A DNA stretch of 50,064 nucleotides from Bacteroidota bacterium (GCA_018266955.1 JAFDZI010000048.1:1-50064); one strand, 5' to 3'; shown: positions 10,150 to 18,928, counted from the stretch's first letter. Notes: generated by a model from the sequence alone, not told the origin. Program-made: numbers and translations.

Positions 10150-10178
10150 CAAATATATAGATATTTTTTTTAATGCAA
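10150..10178 (-). promoter_or_regulatory. Promoter of the CNNM-clpS unit
   Basis: The minus strand reads TTG (10178-10176), 18 bases, then TATATTTG (10157-10150), 24 bases before the ATG. The rest of the 294-base gap to the next gene (10179-10420) shows nothing recognisable. Confidence 0.65.
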
Positions 10179-10420
10179 TTTACTCAGTAGTAAAAAAAAA
10201 TAAGATGATTTTCTGCTGTAAGTGGTAATAAATCAATATTTTCCTAATAAGGATATTTGTTCTTTTGTGAAATCGATGATTATGGAAAGTTTGAAAACGC
10301 TTGGTTAAAGCCGATTTCATTTGTATCGATTTATATATTTTTAGTGCTCACAAGCAATTACTTATCATCATTGGTGTTTTAGTCAATAATAATTGATTCA
10401 GGGTGATTTTATAAGAAAAA

Positions 10421-10690
10421 TTATTTCTCGTTTTGAGAGTCTTTATCACCATTATCCTCTGATGTATAGGTAATAAAATCTGTAGCTGATTTTTTTTGAA
10501 CGATATATAATGCCCACGATATTCCAAAAGCTAATCCCAAAAGGGTGAAAATTTCGAAAAGAAATACGCCAGTTTTGTTACGATCAAAATAGAGATACAA
10601 CAAACCTCCAATTATACTCCCAATTATTAATGGTGAGAGAATTATTCTAATGATTGATAGTACATTTATTAACTTTTTTACCAAGTCCAT
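10421..10690 (-). CDS. Small two-helix membrane protein, unknown function
   Basis: An 89-residue protein I do not recognise. Two hydrophobic segments are visible (about 11-33, with IIRIILSPLIIGSIIGGLLY; and about 43-63, with FEIFTLLGLAFGISWALYI), followed by a charged tail rich in D, E, N and K. This suggests an inner-membrane hairpin with a cytoplasmic tail. The overall shape recalls small AtpR/F0F1-associated or AtpZ-like proteins, but no ATP synthase genes are near, so I do not transfer that name. It has a good promoter of its own (10731-10762) and stands alone. Confidence 0.65.
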   Translation of the reverse strand: MDLVKKLINVLSIIRIILSPLIIGSIIGGLLYLYFDRNKTGVFLFEIFTLLGLAFGISWALYIVQKKSATDFITYTSEDNGDKDSQNEK

Positions 10691-10730
10691 ACAATTGATT
10701 TTGCGTTACAAAAAAGGTGATTATCTTACA

Positions 10731-10762
10731 CAAAAATAGTGTTTTTCTTGATTGATTTTCAA
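10731..10762 (-). promoter_or_regulatory. Promoter of the small membrane protein gene
   Basis: The minus strand reads TTG (10762-10760), 21 bases, TATTTTTG (10738-10731). The ~41-base leader carries TTTTGTAACGCAAAA at 10699-10713, a 15-mer that also occurs upstream of umuD. Confidence 0.6.
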
Positions 10763-10812
10763 TTTTAAAAAGTCAATTTTGTAAAGTAAAAACACATTAA
10801 AAAATTAAGAAA

Positions 10813-11424
10813 ATGAAAACAAATTCCTTTTTAAAAAGTTTTAGACTATTGATGCTTTTGATTTCATTAAGCATGATTGTTGTTTATTGTAGTAGTGATA
10901 GGGACGAACCTGTTCCTCCACCAGTTTATCCAGACGAAAATCCATTGGCTGAATATTACAATAAAACTGGATTTAATACCACGACTAACTTTGTTAATTC
11001 CATGAATTATGAATTTGGATTGGTTTTTTCACCAAATGTAAAGGGAAAAATAAAAGCCATAACTGCTAAATTACCCGATGCTAATCCAATGTTGAAAATT
11101 ACAATTTGGGATTTTGCAACGCATAATCCTATAAGAACTGAAACCATCAATGTAGCTGTAGCCAATACAGATTATATTCAAAACATTTCGGAACTACAAC
11201 TAGAAAAAGATAAAAAATATCTGATAACCATGTATTCTAATGACTGGTATGATAGAAGAAAAGCTGATAATTCGGCAGCTGCTTATCCTTTAATTGCTGG
11301 TAATATTACTTTTCATGACTATTTATGGATAAATAGCTCTGGAGCTGCCACTGTTTATCCTACATCGCCAGCACAAAATTACAATGGTGGAGACATCAGT
11401 TTTGTGTTCCAAAGAATTGAATAA
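10813..11424 (+). CDS. Lipoprotein with DUF4082-like domain
   Basis: A 203-residue protein with a lipoprotein signal (about residues 1-27, VVYC|SSDRDEP), so anchored in the inner or outer membrane. After a proline-rich linker (PVPPPVYPDENP), residues ~45-203 form a beta-rich domain with the pattern EFGLVFSPNVKGKIKAITA...KITIWDF...Y.IT.YS, like DUF4082 domains found in Bacteroidota surface proteins. This family match is from memory of the pattern and moderate. No neighbour suggests a pathway. ATG start, monocistronic. Confidence 0.75.
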   Translation: MKTNSFLKSFRLLMLLISLSMIVVYCSSDRDEPVPPPVYPDENPLAEYYNKTGFNTTTNFVNSMNYEFGLVFSPNVKGKIKAITAKLPDANPMLKITIWDFATHNPIRTETINVAVANTDYIQNISELQLEKDKKYLITMYSNDWYDRRKADNSAAAYPLIAGNITFHDYLWINSSGAATVYPTSPAQNYNGGDISFVFQRIE

Positions 11425-11443
11425 TTATTTCTTTACAAAAAAT

Positions 11444-11482
11444 AAAAAAGGCAGTATAATCACCATTATTCTGCCTTTTTTT
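11444..11482. terminator. Bidirectional terminator between the DUF4082 lipoprotein and rpe
   Basis: AAAAAAGGCAG pairs with CTGCCTTTTTT, and the stem continues through TATAAT/ATTATT with one mismatch. A-run and T-run flanks let it act on both convergent genes. Confidence 0.8.
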
Positions 11483-11498
11483 AAGACTTCTAAAATTT

Positions 11499-12149
11499 TT
11501 ATATTTTTAAAAGTTCAATAGTTCTAGCGGGGTCTTCACTTCCAAATACGGCGTTTCCAGCGACTAAAACATCGGCACCCGCTTCAAATAATTTTGCTGC
11601 ATTATCTAAATTTACACCGCCATCTACTTCAATAAGTGCGGTGGAATTGTTAGAAAGAATCATGTCTTTAGTTTCAGCAATTTTTTTATAGGTGTTTTCA
11701 ATGAATTTCTGACCACCAAAACCAGGGTTTACACTCATCAATAACACCAAATCCACCTCTTTTATAATATCTTCCAACATCAAAGCTGGCGTAGAAGGGT
11801 TAAGTACCACACCTGCTTTAGCTCCTTTACTTTGAATTAAATTGATGGTTCTGTGTAGATGGGTACAAGCTTCGTAATGTACAGAAACTAAGTCGGCACC
11901 ATGGTTAATAAATTCTTCAACATATTTTTCCGGTTCTACAATCATCAGATGGACATCTACAAACTTTTTGGCATGCTGCTGTATGGTTTTCATTACTGGG
12001 AAACCGAAGGAAATATTTGGCACAAATCTTCCATCCATTACATCTATATGCAGCCAGTCTGCTTGGGAAATGTTCAGCATTTCTATGTCTCTTTGCAGGT
12101 TTCCGAAATCTGCAGAAAGTAGGGAAGGAGCAATTAGTTTTGTTTTCAT
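11499..12149 (-). CDS. rpe: Ribulose-phosphate 3-epimerase
   Basis: A 216-residue TIM-barrel enzyme of the pentose phosphate pathway, interconverting ribulose-5-phosphate and xylulose-5-phosphate in the cytoplasm. Signatures are IAPSLLSADF at the start, WLHIDVMDGRFVPNISFG with the catalytic Asp, HLMIVEPE, MSVNPGFGGQKFI and EVDGGVNLDNA with the second catalytic Asp, then ADVLVAGNAVFG (phosphate binding). Length is normal. It lies 36 bases after the M42 peptidase gene on the same strand. Confidence 0.96.
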   Translation of the reverse strand: MKTKLIAPSLLSADFGNLQRDIEMLNISQADWLHIDVMDGRFVPNISFGFPVMKTIQQHAKKFVDVHLMIVEPEKYVEEFINHGADLVSVHYEACTHLHRTINLIQSKGAKAGVVLNPSTPALMLEDIIKEVDLVLLMSVNPGFGGQKFIENTYKKIAETKDMILSNNSTALIEVDGGVNLDNAAKLFEAGADVLVAGNAVFGSEDPARTIELLKI

Positions 12150-12185
12150 TTTTTATTCAATATTTAGATTTAAAGAGAAATACTT

Positions 12186-13262
12186 TTAGTGGTATTTCAA
12201 ATTCATTTTAGGATTTATATTAATTAGTGTTTCGTAGATTAGGTCTATTACATGGGCAACATCCTCCTTTGATACCATTTCTACAGTGGTATGCATATAG
12301 CGCAAAGGTAAGGATATTAATGCACTTGGTGTACCTCCATTTGCATGAGCAAAGGCATCGGTATCGGTTCCAGTAGTTCTACTGGAGGCTGCTCTTTGAA
12401 ATGGGATTTCTTTTTCCTTGGCGGTTTCTATAATTAATTCTCTTATTTTATGATGCACGGTAGGGGCAAAATAAACAACGGGGCCATTGCCACATTTTTG
12501 TTCACCTTCTTTCTTTTTATCAATCATTGGGGTCGTAGTATCGTGCGTCACATCGGTTACTATGGCAATGTTGGGCCTAATGGTATCTGCAATCATATCG
12601 GCACCATACAGTCCAACCTCTTCCTGCACGGAATTGGTAATGTAAAGCCCAAAGGGAAGTTGTACTTTATTTTCTTTTAAAAGTCTTGCAACTTCTGCAA
12701 TCATAAAACCACCTATTCTGTTGTCCAAAGCTCTGCATACAAAATAACGATCATTCATTTCGAAAAATTCGTCGGGATAAGTAATCATACAGCCAACTTC
12801 AATCCCAAGATCCAAAACTTCTTGTTTACTAGTTGCACCACAATCGATAAAGATATTTTCAATTTTAGGAGTAGTTTCCTTTTCATTTCCCACTCGGGTA
12901 TGAATGGCAGGCCAGCCAAAGACACCTTTCACAATACCCTTGTCGCCATGGATGTGGACTACTTTGGAGGGGGCAATCATTTGGTCCGAACCTCCATTTC
13001 TGATAACATAGATAAGTCCATCGTCTGTAATATAATTTACATACCAAGAAATTTCATCGGCATGAGCTTCGATCACTACTTTAAAAGGTGCTTCTGGATT
13101 GATGATTCCATAGCAAGTACCATAATGGTCGAATTCAATTTTGTCCACATAAGGTTGTATGTAGTTCATCCAAACTTTTTGTCCTTTATGCTCATAACCC
13201 GTTGGCGATGATGTGTTTAAATATTCTTCAAGAAAATGTATGGATTTTTTTTCAAATTTCAT
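12186..13262 (-). CDS. M42-family metallopeptidase (glutamyl aminopeptidase-like)
   Basis: A 358-residue cytoplasmic aminopeptidase of the M42 family, usually a large oligomer that trims peptides. Metal ligands and catalytic residues are visible: EAHADEISWYV (His-Asp motif), ALDNRIGG (bridging Asp), SVQEEVGLYGA (catalytic Glu pair), TDVTHDT (Asp) and, near the end, HTTVEM (His). No signal peptide. ATG start. It is divergent from the DUF4294 gene, with 54 bases between starts, and upstream of rpe. Confidence 0.92.
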   Translation of the reverse strand: MKFEKKSIHFLEEYLNTSSPTGYEHKGQKVWMNYIQPYVDKIEFDHYGTCYGIINPEAPFKVVIEAHADEISWYVNYITDDGLIYVIRNGGSDQMIAPSKVVHIHGDKGIVKGVFGWPAIHTRVGNEKETTPKIENIFIDCGATSKQEVLDLGIEVGCMITYPDEFFEMNDRYFVCRALDNRIGGFMIAEVARLLKENKVQLPFGLYITNSVQEEVGLYGADMIADTIRPNIAIVTDVTHDTTTPMIDKKKEGEQKCGNGPVVYFAPTVHHKIRELIIETAKEKEIPFQRAASSRTTGTDTDAFAHANGGTPSALISLPLRYMHTTVEMVSKEDVAHVIDLIYETLININPKMNLKYH

Positions 13263-13316
13263 AAGTTAAGGAATGATTTTTGCGTTGAACAATTACTGAT
13301 TTAATGGGTAAAAATA

Positions 13317-14024
13317 ATGAATTTTAAACAACTTAACTTTATATTGCTATTGTTTTTAGGAATATTTATTCATGCGCAAAAAGACAGCATACTGATTGCA
13401 AGACCTCTAAGTCAGTATCCTGAAGACCAATTGAAGGTGGACGATTTTGGTAATAAATACTATTATGATGTACAACAAAAAGCCAAAATCTATGAAATAA
13501 ATGGAGAAACGGTGGTGGTGATGGATGAAATTGTTCTTCTGAACAAGCCTAAATTCAATAACCAACTCGATCAAAATTATTATTATTTTCTCAATAAAAA
13601 ACTAAATAGAGTCTATCCTTTATTTTTAAAAGCGTTGTACCAATATTGGGACATACAGAAGCAAACTGCCCAATTGGAAGGAAGCGAAAAAAGAAAACTA
13701 ATCAAGCAGAAACAAAATGAACTCGCACAGCAATACGAAACTCAGCTACGAGATTTGACCACTACTGAAGGTCGTGTTTTTGCTAAACTCATGAATCGTG
13801 CCACCGGGAAAACCGTGTACGAAATCATAAAAGAACTTAGAGGGGGTTGGTCTGCATTTTGGTGGAATGTAAAAGGAAATGTGGCCGATGTAGATATAAA
13901 AGAACCGTACAATCCTCACCAAGACAGAAGTGATGCTTTTATAGAATCCTTACTTCGATCCAACTGGCATTTGGGTTATCTAAGACCTTATCCAGGAGCA
14001 CAAAATTTTAAAATTACGAAATAA
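13317..14024 (+). CDS. DUF4294-family secreted protein
   Basis: A 235-residue protein with a signal peptide (about 1-20, ending HAQ). The body is rich in aromatic and charged residues and includes DDFGNKYYYD, ETVVVMDEIVLLN and a helical middle (about 95-150). The C-terminal region has RATGKTVYEIIKELRGGWSAFWWN, followed by NPHQDRSDAFIE. I recognise this as the Bacteroidota family DUF4294, of unknown function. It is 5 bases upstream of the S1/P1 nuclease gene, so the two are probably co-transcribed. Confidence 0.8.
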   Translation: MNFKQLNFILLLFLGIFIHAQKDSILIARPLSQYPEDQLKVDDFGNKYYYDVQQKAKIYEINGETVVVMDEIVLLNKPKFNNQLDQNYYYFLNKKLNRVYPLFLKALYQYWDIQKQTAQLEGSEKRKLIKQKQNELAQQYETQLRDLTTTEGRVFAKLMNRATGKTVYEIIKELRGGWSAFWWNVKGNVADVDIKEPYNPHQDRSDAFIESLLRSNWHLGYLRPYPGAQNFKITK

Positions 14025-14029
14025 TTATC

Positions 14030-14809
14030 ATGAAGAAAATAATCTTAAGTTTTTTTTTGGCATGCACTTTTACTAAAGCCTATGCATGGGGAACAACAGG
14101 GCATAGAGTAATTGCAGAAATTGCGGAAAGAAATTTAAAACATAAAACTCAAAGAAAACTAAAGGAAATCATTGGGAACCAAAAATTAGCTTATTGGGCC
14201 AATTGGCCAGATTTTATTAAGTCAGATCAATCCGAGACTTGGAAATCTACCGGAGTATGGCATTTTGTAAATGTGAGTGAAACCAAAGATTTGTCGTCGT
14301 TTTCAGAAGCATTGCATCAAGTAAAGGCTCCTAATTTATTCTCTCAAATCCAAACATTGTCCGCACAAATAAAAGACAAAAATACTGCTCCTAAGGATCG
14401 TGAAATTGCACTTCGATTTTTGATCCATATTGTGGGCGATATGGCCCAACCATTGCATGTAGGGAATGAATCGGACAAAGGGGGAAATACCATTACTTTA
14501 AGTTTTTTTGGACAACCTACCAATTTACATTCATTGTGGGACAACCAATTGGTGGATTATCAAAAATACAGCTATACCGAATATGCGGATGTTTTGTTGA
14601 GAAAAGAAGTGGATATAGATTCTGTGCAGCGTGGGAGCTTGGAAAGCTGGATTTACGACAGTCGTCTTCAAGCGGATAAAATATATCAAAATACCAAGCC
14701 CAATCAAAATTATAAATACGAATACGATTATCAATTTAATGATTTATTGGAAAGGCAATTGTTGTATGGAGGGCTTCGTTTGGCCAAAATTCTGAACGAT
14801 TTATTCTAA
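14030..14809 (+). CDS. S1/P1-family secreted nuclease
   Basis: A 259-residue zinc-dependent nuclease for single-stranded nucleic acids. The signal peptide ends AYA|WGTTGHR: cleavage would expose Trp20 as the new N-terminus, and Trp1 of the mature chain is a zinc ligand in this family. Other ligands are visible in GHRVIAEIAE, HFVNVSE, IHIVGDMAQPLHVGNESDKG and LHSLWD. Expected in the periplasm or outside the cell, probably for nucleotide scavenging. It follows the DUF4294 gene and ends before a strong terminator. Confidence 0.92.
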   Translation: MKKIILSFFLACTFTKAYAWGTTGHRVIAEIAERNLKHKTQRKLKEIIGNQKLAYWANWPDFIKSDQSETWKSTGVWHFVNVSETKDLSSFSEALHQVKAPNLFSQIQTLSAQIKDKNTAPKDREIALRFLIHIVGDMAQPLHVGNESDKGGNTITLSFFGQPTNLHSLWDNQLVDYQKYSYTEYADVLLRKEVDIDSVQRGSLESWIYDSRLQADKIYQNTKPNQNYKYEYDYQFNDLLERQLLYGGLRLAKILNDLF

Positions 14810-14838
14810 AAACTATACTACAACTATATTGTGATATG

Positions 14839-14872
14839 AAAAAGGTTTGATGTGTATGATCAAACCTTTTTT
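14839..14872 (+). terminator. Intrinsic terminator after the S1/P1 nuclease
   Basis: A 13-bp stem (AAAAAGGTTTGAT with ATCAAACCTTTTT) and a 7-base loop end in a T run. Confidence 0.85.
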
Positions 14873-14874
14873 AT

Positions 14875-14974
14875 GCGTTAGGGATTGCAATGGAAATCCT
14901 TGGGTGAGGCACGAGCCCAAGATTGGAATGTAAAGCCCGACCCTAGCCTAGGGAAAGGCTGGAGGGGAACGCCC
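14875..14974 (-). repeat. Dispersed intergenic repeat, copy A
   Basis: A 100-base element in the gap between two convergent genes. Its ends are complementary (GCGTT and AACGC). The core reads GATTGCAATGGAAATCC, then a stem CTTGGGT/GCCCAAG, then GATTGGAATGTAAAGC. On the opposite strand it closely matches copy C (32298-32403), including AATCTTGGGCTCGT and CCCAAGGATTTCCATT. It is non-coding. Confidence 0.85.
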
Positions 14975-14984
14975 TAAAGAAAAT

Positions 14985-15398
14985 CTATAAAATTTCCTTT
15001 TTTAATTTTTCAAAAACCAGTGCATCTATGGGGAGTGTGAAGGGATTTTCTTGCTCTAGAGAAATCCATTCGGCTTTTTCGATACAAGGATCACGGATAA
15101 TCATCTCGTTGGGATCGACTAAATCGATCTTATAATAAATGGTAAGCAATTGTTCGTTTTCTCGAAATCGTGAGCGTAAGAAATCTTCTTGTGTGTAAAA
15201 ATGTTGAATATTATGAATTTTTAAATTCAATTCTTCGTCAAATTCTCTATGCAAACATTGGATAACGCTTTCCCCAAACTCTAAACCTCCTCCGGGGAGC
15301 TTAAGCAAATTGTCGCCGGCATATTCTTCATACAATGCCAATATTTTTTTGTCTTGAATGCAACAAGCATATACTCGAATGTTTATTTTGTCTATCAT
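14985..15398 (-). CDS. NUDIX hydrolase
   Basis: A 137-residue cytoplasmic Nudix fold, predicted to hydrolyse a nucleoside diphosphate linked to another moiety. The Nudix box spans GGLEFGESVIQCLHREFDEE, with the metal-binding REFDEE intact; the usual Gly after it is Asn (ELNL). Substrate cannot be told from sequence. Length is normal for a stand-alone Nudix protein. The short leader holds two tandem ATCAACC heptamers. It is 40 bases downstream of the 331-residue lipoprotein gene on the same strand. Confidence 0.88.
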   Translation of the reverse strand: MIDKINIRVYACCIQDKKILALYEEYAGDNLLKLPGGGLEFGESVIQCLHREFDEELNLKIHNIQHFYTQEDFLRSRFRENEQLLTIYYKIDLVDPNEMIIRDPCIEKAEWISLEQENPFTLPIDALVFEKLKKEIL

Positions 15399-15438
15399 GG
15401 GTGTGGGTTGATGGTTGATGGTTCTTAGTGGATAGTGT

Positions 15439-16434
15439 TTAGTTTATTTTTTCGAGTTTTTCTATATTGAGGGTTAAATTTCTAAGATCTTGTTTCATGA
15501 GTTTGATGGTCGATTCTATCTGATCGTACATACTGGCTCTATTGTCGAGTTGATCGGTGGTATATGTTCCGCCGTTTCCGAAATAGATGTCTAGCTCTGC
15601 TTCTTTTTTGGACTTCCGTACTTGCCCATAATTTTTCCAATTGGCGATCAGTTGCGCTCGAAGTGATGTTTCTCCGGGATGATTGGGATTGGCATAATTG
15701 AGATAATACCAGATGGATGGAGGATAAACAGAAGAAGTGGGAGACGAAGTCCAGATTTCTCTTAGTACATTTCGTTCATGTTTTAGTACTACTTTTCTGT
15801 GATTGGTAAGGATCATGATCCCTAAGGCTGCATCGGCAATTCCTACTCCTACACCAATGTAATCTGCGGCTTTGCTCTCACTGTCCGAACCTAAGAGCAC
15901 TCCGGTTACAATGGCTGTGGCAGAGCCTAAAATGATAGAACCTACAGTAAGACGGGTTTCTGTTTTGGCTTCTTTTTCTTTGAGGTAAGAAGCGATTTGT
16001 GTTATTCTTTCTTCCTCACAATCCAATTCGGCAGCTACTGATGAAATTTCTAATGAAGCCAAATCCATTTTGGAATTAATGGATTGTTTGAGCTGTATTT
16101 GTTGAAGTTGATTTTCAAGCGAAGGCTGTTGTTTCTGTTTTTTTTTGAGTTGAATATAATCTGAAAGTAATTGGCTAATCCCGATTGAGTGGGCCAAATT
16201 CAGTTCTTTTTCATGAAATCTGTTGCTCAACAAAGTGTCCACTTTCAAGTTATGAAATGGAGTAGGAATATCTCTGACACTGTAATGATAGGTATTGTCT
16301 TGGTTACAATTGCTTGTATTGTAGATTGGCTCTGACTGTTTTTTTTGTGTTGATGCACAAGAAAAAATCAGATTTAACCCACAAAACAGGGCAAATATTT
16401 TCCCACTATATTGAAGACAATCTCTGAAAATCAT
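15439..16434 (-). CDS. Predicted lipoprotein with two membrane-like helices, unknown function
   Basis: A 331-residue protein I do not recognise. A lipoprotein-type signal ends at about residue 26 (LIFSC|ASTQKK). A charged, helical, probably coiled-coil segment (about 85-155, rich in Q, K, E and L) leads into two hydrophobic Gly-rich segments (about 163-184, GSIILGSATAIVTGVLLGS; about 191-208, IGVGVGIADAALGIMIL). A second helical stretch at the C-terminus ends MKQDLRNLTLNIEKLEKIN. It follows the 53-residue membrane protein gene by 14 bases, so the two are probably one unit. No function is assigned. Confidence 0.75.
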   Translation of the reverse strand: MIFRDCLQYSGKIFALFCGLNLIFSCASTQKKQSEPIYNTSNCNQDNTYHYSVRDIPTPFHNLKVDTLLSNRFHEKELNLAHSIGISQLLSDYIQLKKKQKQQPSLENQLQQIQLKQSINSKMDLASLEISSVAAELDCEEERITQIASYLKEKEAKTETRLTVGSIILGSATAIVTGVLLGSDSESKAADYIGVGVGIADAALGIMILTNHRKVVLKHERNVLREIWTSSPTSSVYPPSIWYYLNYANPNHPGETSLRAQLIANWKNYGQVRKSKKEAELDIYFGNGGTYTTDQLDNRASMYDQIESTIKLMKQDLRNLTLNIEKLEKIN

Positions 16435-16448
16435 TCGTTAATTATTCT

Positions 16449-16610
16449 TTATTGTTTTTTTATATGTTCTAAAATTTCCTGAAGCAATCGGTTATTTTCG
16501 TTGGTATTTTTCAACATTCTCACCATCCAATAAATAATGAGTGCAATGGGAATAAGGTAAATAAAAATGGCAATAACAAAAATACTTAAATGGCTTAATG
16601 ATAACAACAT
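16449..16610 (-). CDS. Small single-pass membrane protein
   Basis: A 53-residue protein starting MLLSLSHLSIFVIAIF, with one long hydrophobic helix (about 5-30) and a short amphipathic tail, NENNRLLQEILEHIKKQ, which could form a coiled coil. The open frame extends to 16712, but that extension runs into the terminator hairpin of the preceding peptidase gene, so the ATG at 16610 is preferred. Similar tiny membrane proteins are common in flavobacteria without a known role. It is probably co-transcribed with the lipoprotein gene downstream. Confidence 0.6.
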   Translation of the reverse strand: MLLSLSHLSIFVIAIFIYLIPIALIIYWMVRMLKNTNENNRLLQEILEHIKKQ

Positions 16611-16685
16611 TTTGAATGTGTTTTTTATTTGGTTAAATGTATAAAAACTATTGAATACAGCAAAGTAAAGGGAGAAATAAAATAA

Positions 16686-16715
16686 GCAATGCTCCGAAAA
16701 ACATCGAAGCATTGC
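16686..16715 (-). terminator. Probable terminator after the M28 peptidase
   Basis: A 12-bp stem (GCAATGCTTCGA with one mismatch) and a 6-base loop, followed on the minus strand by TTATTTTATTT, 8 bases after the M28 stop. Confidence 0.65.
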
Positions 16716-16723
16716 ATTTACGA

Positions 16724-18928
16724 TTAGAATTTTACTTTCAGTGGAATTTCTTTTCCGTCCCGAATAACGACGACGGTATGCTCTTCACCTGCATTTATTT
16801 TTGAGAGACAGTCCATATAGGTATAGACTTCTTTTATTTCGCAATTTCCTATTTTTTTTAGGATATCGCCTTGTTGTATTCCGGCAAGTGCTGCAGGGCG
16901 GTTATCTACCACACCATCTATATGCAAACCATCTTTGGTATCGGCATAACTTGGCATAATGCCGAGTGTTACTTTGTATTTAGGTACAGCTTTTCCTTCT
17001 TGAATTTTAGTTTTGGTAAAAGGAATTTCTTTTTCAGCAGCCAATGCATTTGCCAGTGCAAAAACATACTCGGTGATGGTTTTTACGCCGGAGTAATTAA
17101 TTTTATCTTCGTCATCACTTGGTTTGTGGTAGTCGGTATGGGTTCCGGTAAAGAAAAACAAAACCGGAATATCCTTTAGATAAAAACTGGTATGATCCGA
17201 TGGCCCTACACCAGAATTGTCCACAGCAATATTTACTCCTGCGGGTTTATACTTTTCAATAAGATTTGGGAAAACAGGAGAGGTTCCCACACCGCCTACA
17301 GTAAGGTTTTTATCTTTATCCAATCGGCCTACCATATCCAAATTAATCATGGAAATTATGTTGGGATACTGTGTTTTTATTTTTTCTGCCCAATGCTTAG
17401 AACCCATAAGTCCATCTTCTTCACCAGAAAAAAAGGCAAAAACAACATTTACATTTTCTTTGTTTTTGTTTTGGCTAAACATTCTTGCCAGTTCTAGGAC
17501 AGTTGCTACTCCAGAGGCATTATCATCTGCACCATTATGGATAAGTCCTTCAGAGTTCATTTGAGTAGAGTGGTGGTGTTCGTTAAGTCCCAGATGATCA
17601 AAATGAGCACCGATTACAATGGTTTTATTGGCTTTATTATCCAAATATCCCACTACATTTCTGGCATTTATTTTCACCGAAGATTTATCATCATGGGGAT
17701 TGAGTTTGGTTTCGTATTCAAAAGGTAAAATTTGAGTTTTCAGTCCCAGTTTTTTCAATTTACTGGCAATAAAATCTGCCGCTTTTTTCTCGCCTTCACT
17801 TCCTGCCAGTCTTCCTTTTAGTGCATCGGATGCCAAATAAGAAATACTCGATTGTAACTGTTGGGTTTGTACATTTTCTTTGTCATCGGCCTCCACCCAA
17901 TCGGCAACAAAAACATTGGTATCATGTGGTTTTGCGGCATTTCTATTACTAGAAAAAGCTAATTTTTTACCATCGGGAGAGAACATAGGAAATGCATTAA
18001 ACATGCTTTCGTATGTAATTTGTTTTAGGTTATTACCCTCTACATCTATTGAATATATTTGAAAATCATATCCTTTGGTGGAGTGATGATTGCTGGAAAA
18101 AAGTATCTTTTTGTCGGAAGGATGGAAGTATGGCGACCAATTGGCTTTTCCTAAATGGGTAATTTGCTTCATATTGCTACCATCTATATTCATGGTATAA
18201 ATTTCCATTTTTGTAGGTGCAACCAGATTCTGAGCATAGAGTTCTTTGTATTCTTTTATCTCTTCAGGTGTTGAAGGTCTGGATGATCGGAATACTAATT
18301 TTTTGGAATCGTGAGAGAAAAAAGCACCACCATCATATCCCAATCCAAAGGTTAGTTGTTTCAGATTTTTCCCATCAATGTCCATTCTCCACAATTCCAA
18401 ATCGCCACTTCGGGTAGAGGTAAATACAATGTACTTTCCATCTGGAGAAACAACCGCTTCTGCGTCGTATCCTGGATTGTCGGTTAATTGTTGGACAATT
18501 TTTCCGTTTAAATCAGCAACAAAAATATCGAATTCAGGATAAATAGGCCATAAATATTTTCCATCACTTCTTGGGCTAGGTTTGGGTGGACAAGCATCGT
18601 TGCTTTTGTGGGTAGAAGCATACAAAATATGTTTTCCATCGGGCATAAAGAAGGAACAAGTTGTTCTACCTTTTCCTGTGGAAGCGAGATGCAAGTTTTG
18701 CTCATTCGGTTTTTGATTTAAATCATATAGAAAAATCTGATCACAATGTGCACCCAATGCTGGATTGGTAACTTGCATGGTCAGCATCTTTCCATTAGGC
18801 GAAAAATAAGCTTCAGCATTATCCCCTCCAAAGGTAAGTTGGGTAATGTTTTTCAGTTGATGTTCTTGTGCATAAAAGAGAGATACACTAAAGAAAATCA
18901 TTGCTAGGGTGCAATTTTTCTTATTCAT
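16724..18928 (-). CDS. Secreted M28 peptidase with TolB-like beta-propeller and PDZ domain
   Basis: A 734-residue protein with a signal peptide (about 1-20, ending FYA). Residues ~25-340 hold at least five PD40/TolB-like propeller repeats (for example EAVVSPDGKYIVFTSTRSGD, AFPMFSPDGKKLAFSSNRN). The M28 zinc-peptidase domain (about 360-640) has ligands in GAHFDHLG (about 437), NGADDNASG (about 467), SGEEDG (about 502) and NLDMVGRL, plus GPSDHTSFY. A C-terminal PDZ domain (about 655-734) contains LAGIQQGDILKKIG. The architecture suggests an aminopeptidase working on peptides in the periplasm or at the surface. Substrate is unknown. Confidence 0.9.
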   Translation of the reverse strand: MNKKNCTLAMIFFSVSLFYAQEHQLKNITQLTFGGDNAEAYFSPNGKMLTMQVTNPALGAHCDQIFLYDLNQKPNEQNLHLASTGKGRTTCSFFMPDGKHILYASTHKSNDACPPKPSPRSDGKYLWPIYPEFDIFVADLNGKIVQQLTDNPGYDAEAVVSPDGKYIVFTSTRSGDLELWRMDIDGKNLKQLTFGLGYDGGAFFSHDSKKLVFRSSRPSTPEEIKEYKELYAQNLVAPTKMEIYTMNIDGSNMKQITHLGKANWSPYFHPSDKKILFSSNHHSTKGYDFQIYSIDVEGNNLKQITYESMFNAFPMFSPDGKKLAFSSNRNAAKPHDTNVFVADWVEADDKENVQTQQLQSSISYLASDALKGRLAGSEGEKKAADFIASKLKKLGLKTQILPFEYETKLNPHDDKSSVKINARNVVGYLDNKANKTIVIGAHFDHLGLNEHHHSTQMNSEGLIHNGADDNASGVATVLELARMFSQNKNKENVNVVFAFFSGEEDGLMGSKHWAEKIKTQYPNIISMINLDMVGRLDKDKNLTVGGVGTSPVFPNLIEKYKPAGVNIAVDNSGVGPSDHTSFYLKDIPVLFFFTGTHTDYHKPSDDEDKINYSGVKTITEYVFALANALAAEKEIPFTKTKIQEGKAVPKYKVTLGIMPSYADTKDGLHIDGVVDNRPAALAGIQQGDILKKIGNCEIKEVYTYMDCLSKINAGEEHTVVVIRDGKEIPLKVKF

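Noticed and set aside
16611..16712. 34-codon extension of the small membrane protein
   Set aside because: It runs through the terminator hairpin of the M28 gene and adds a low-complexity, unlikely N-terminus.
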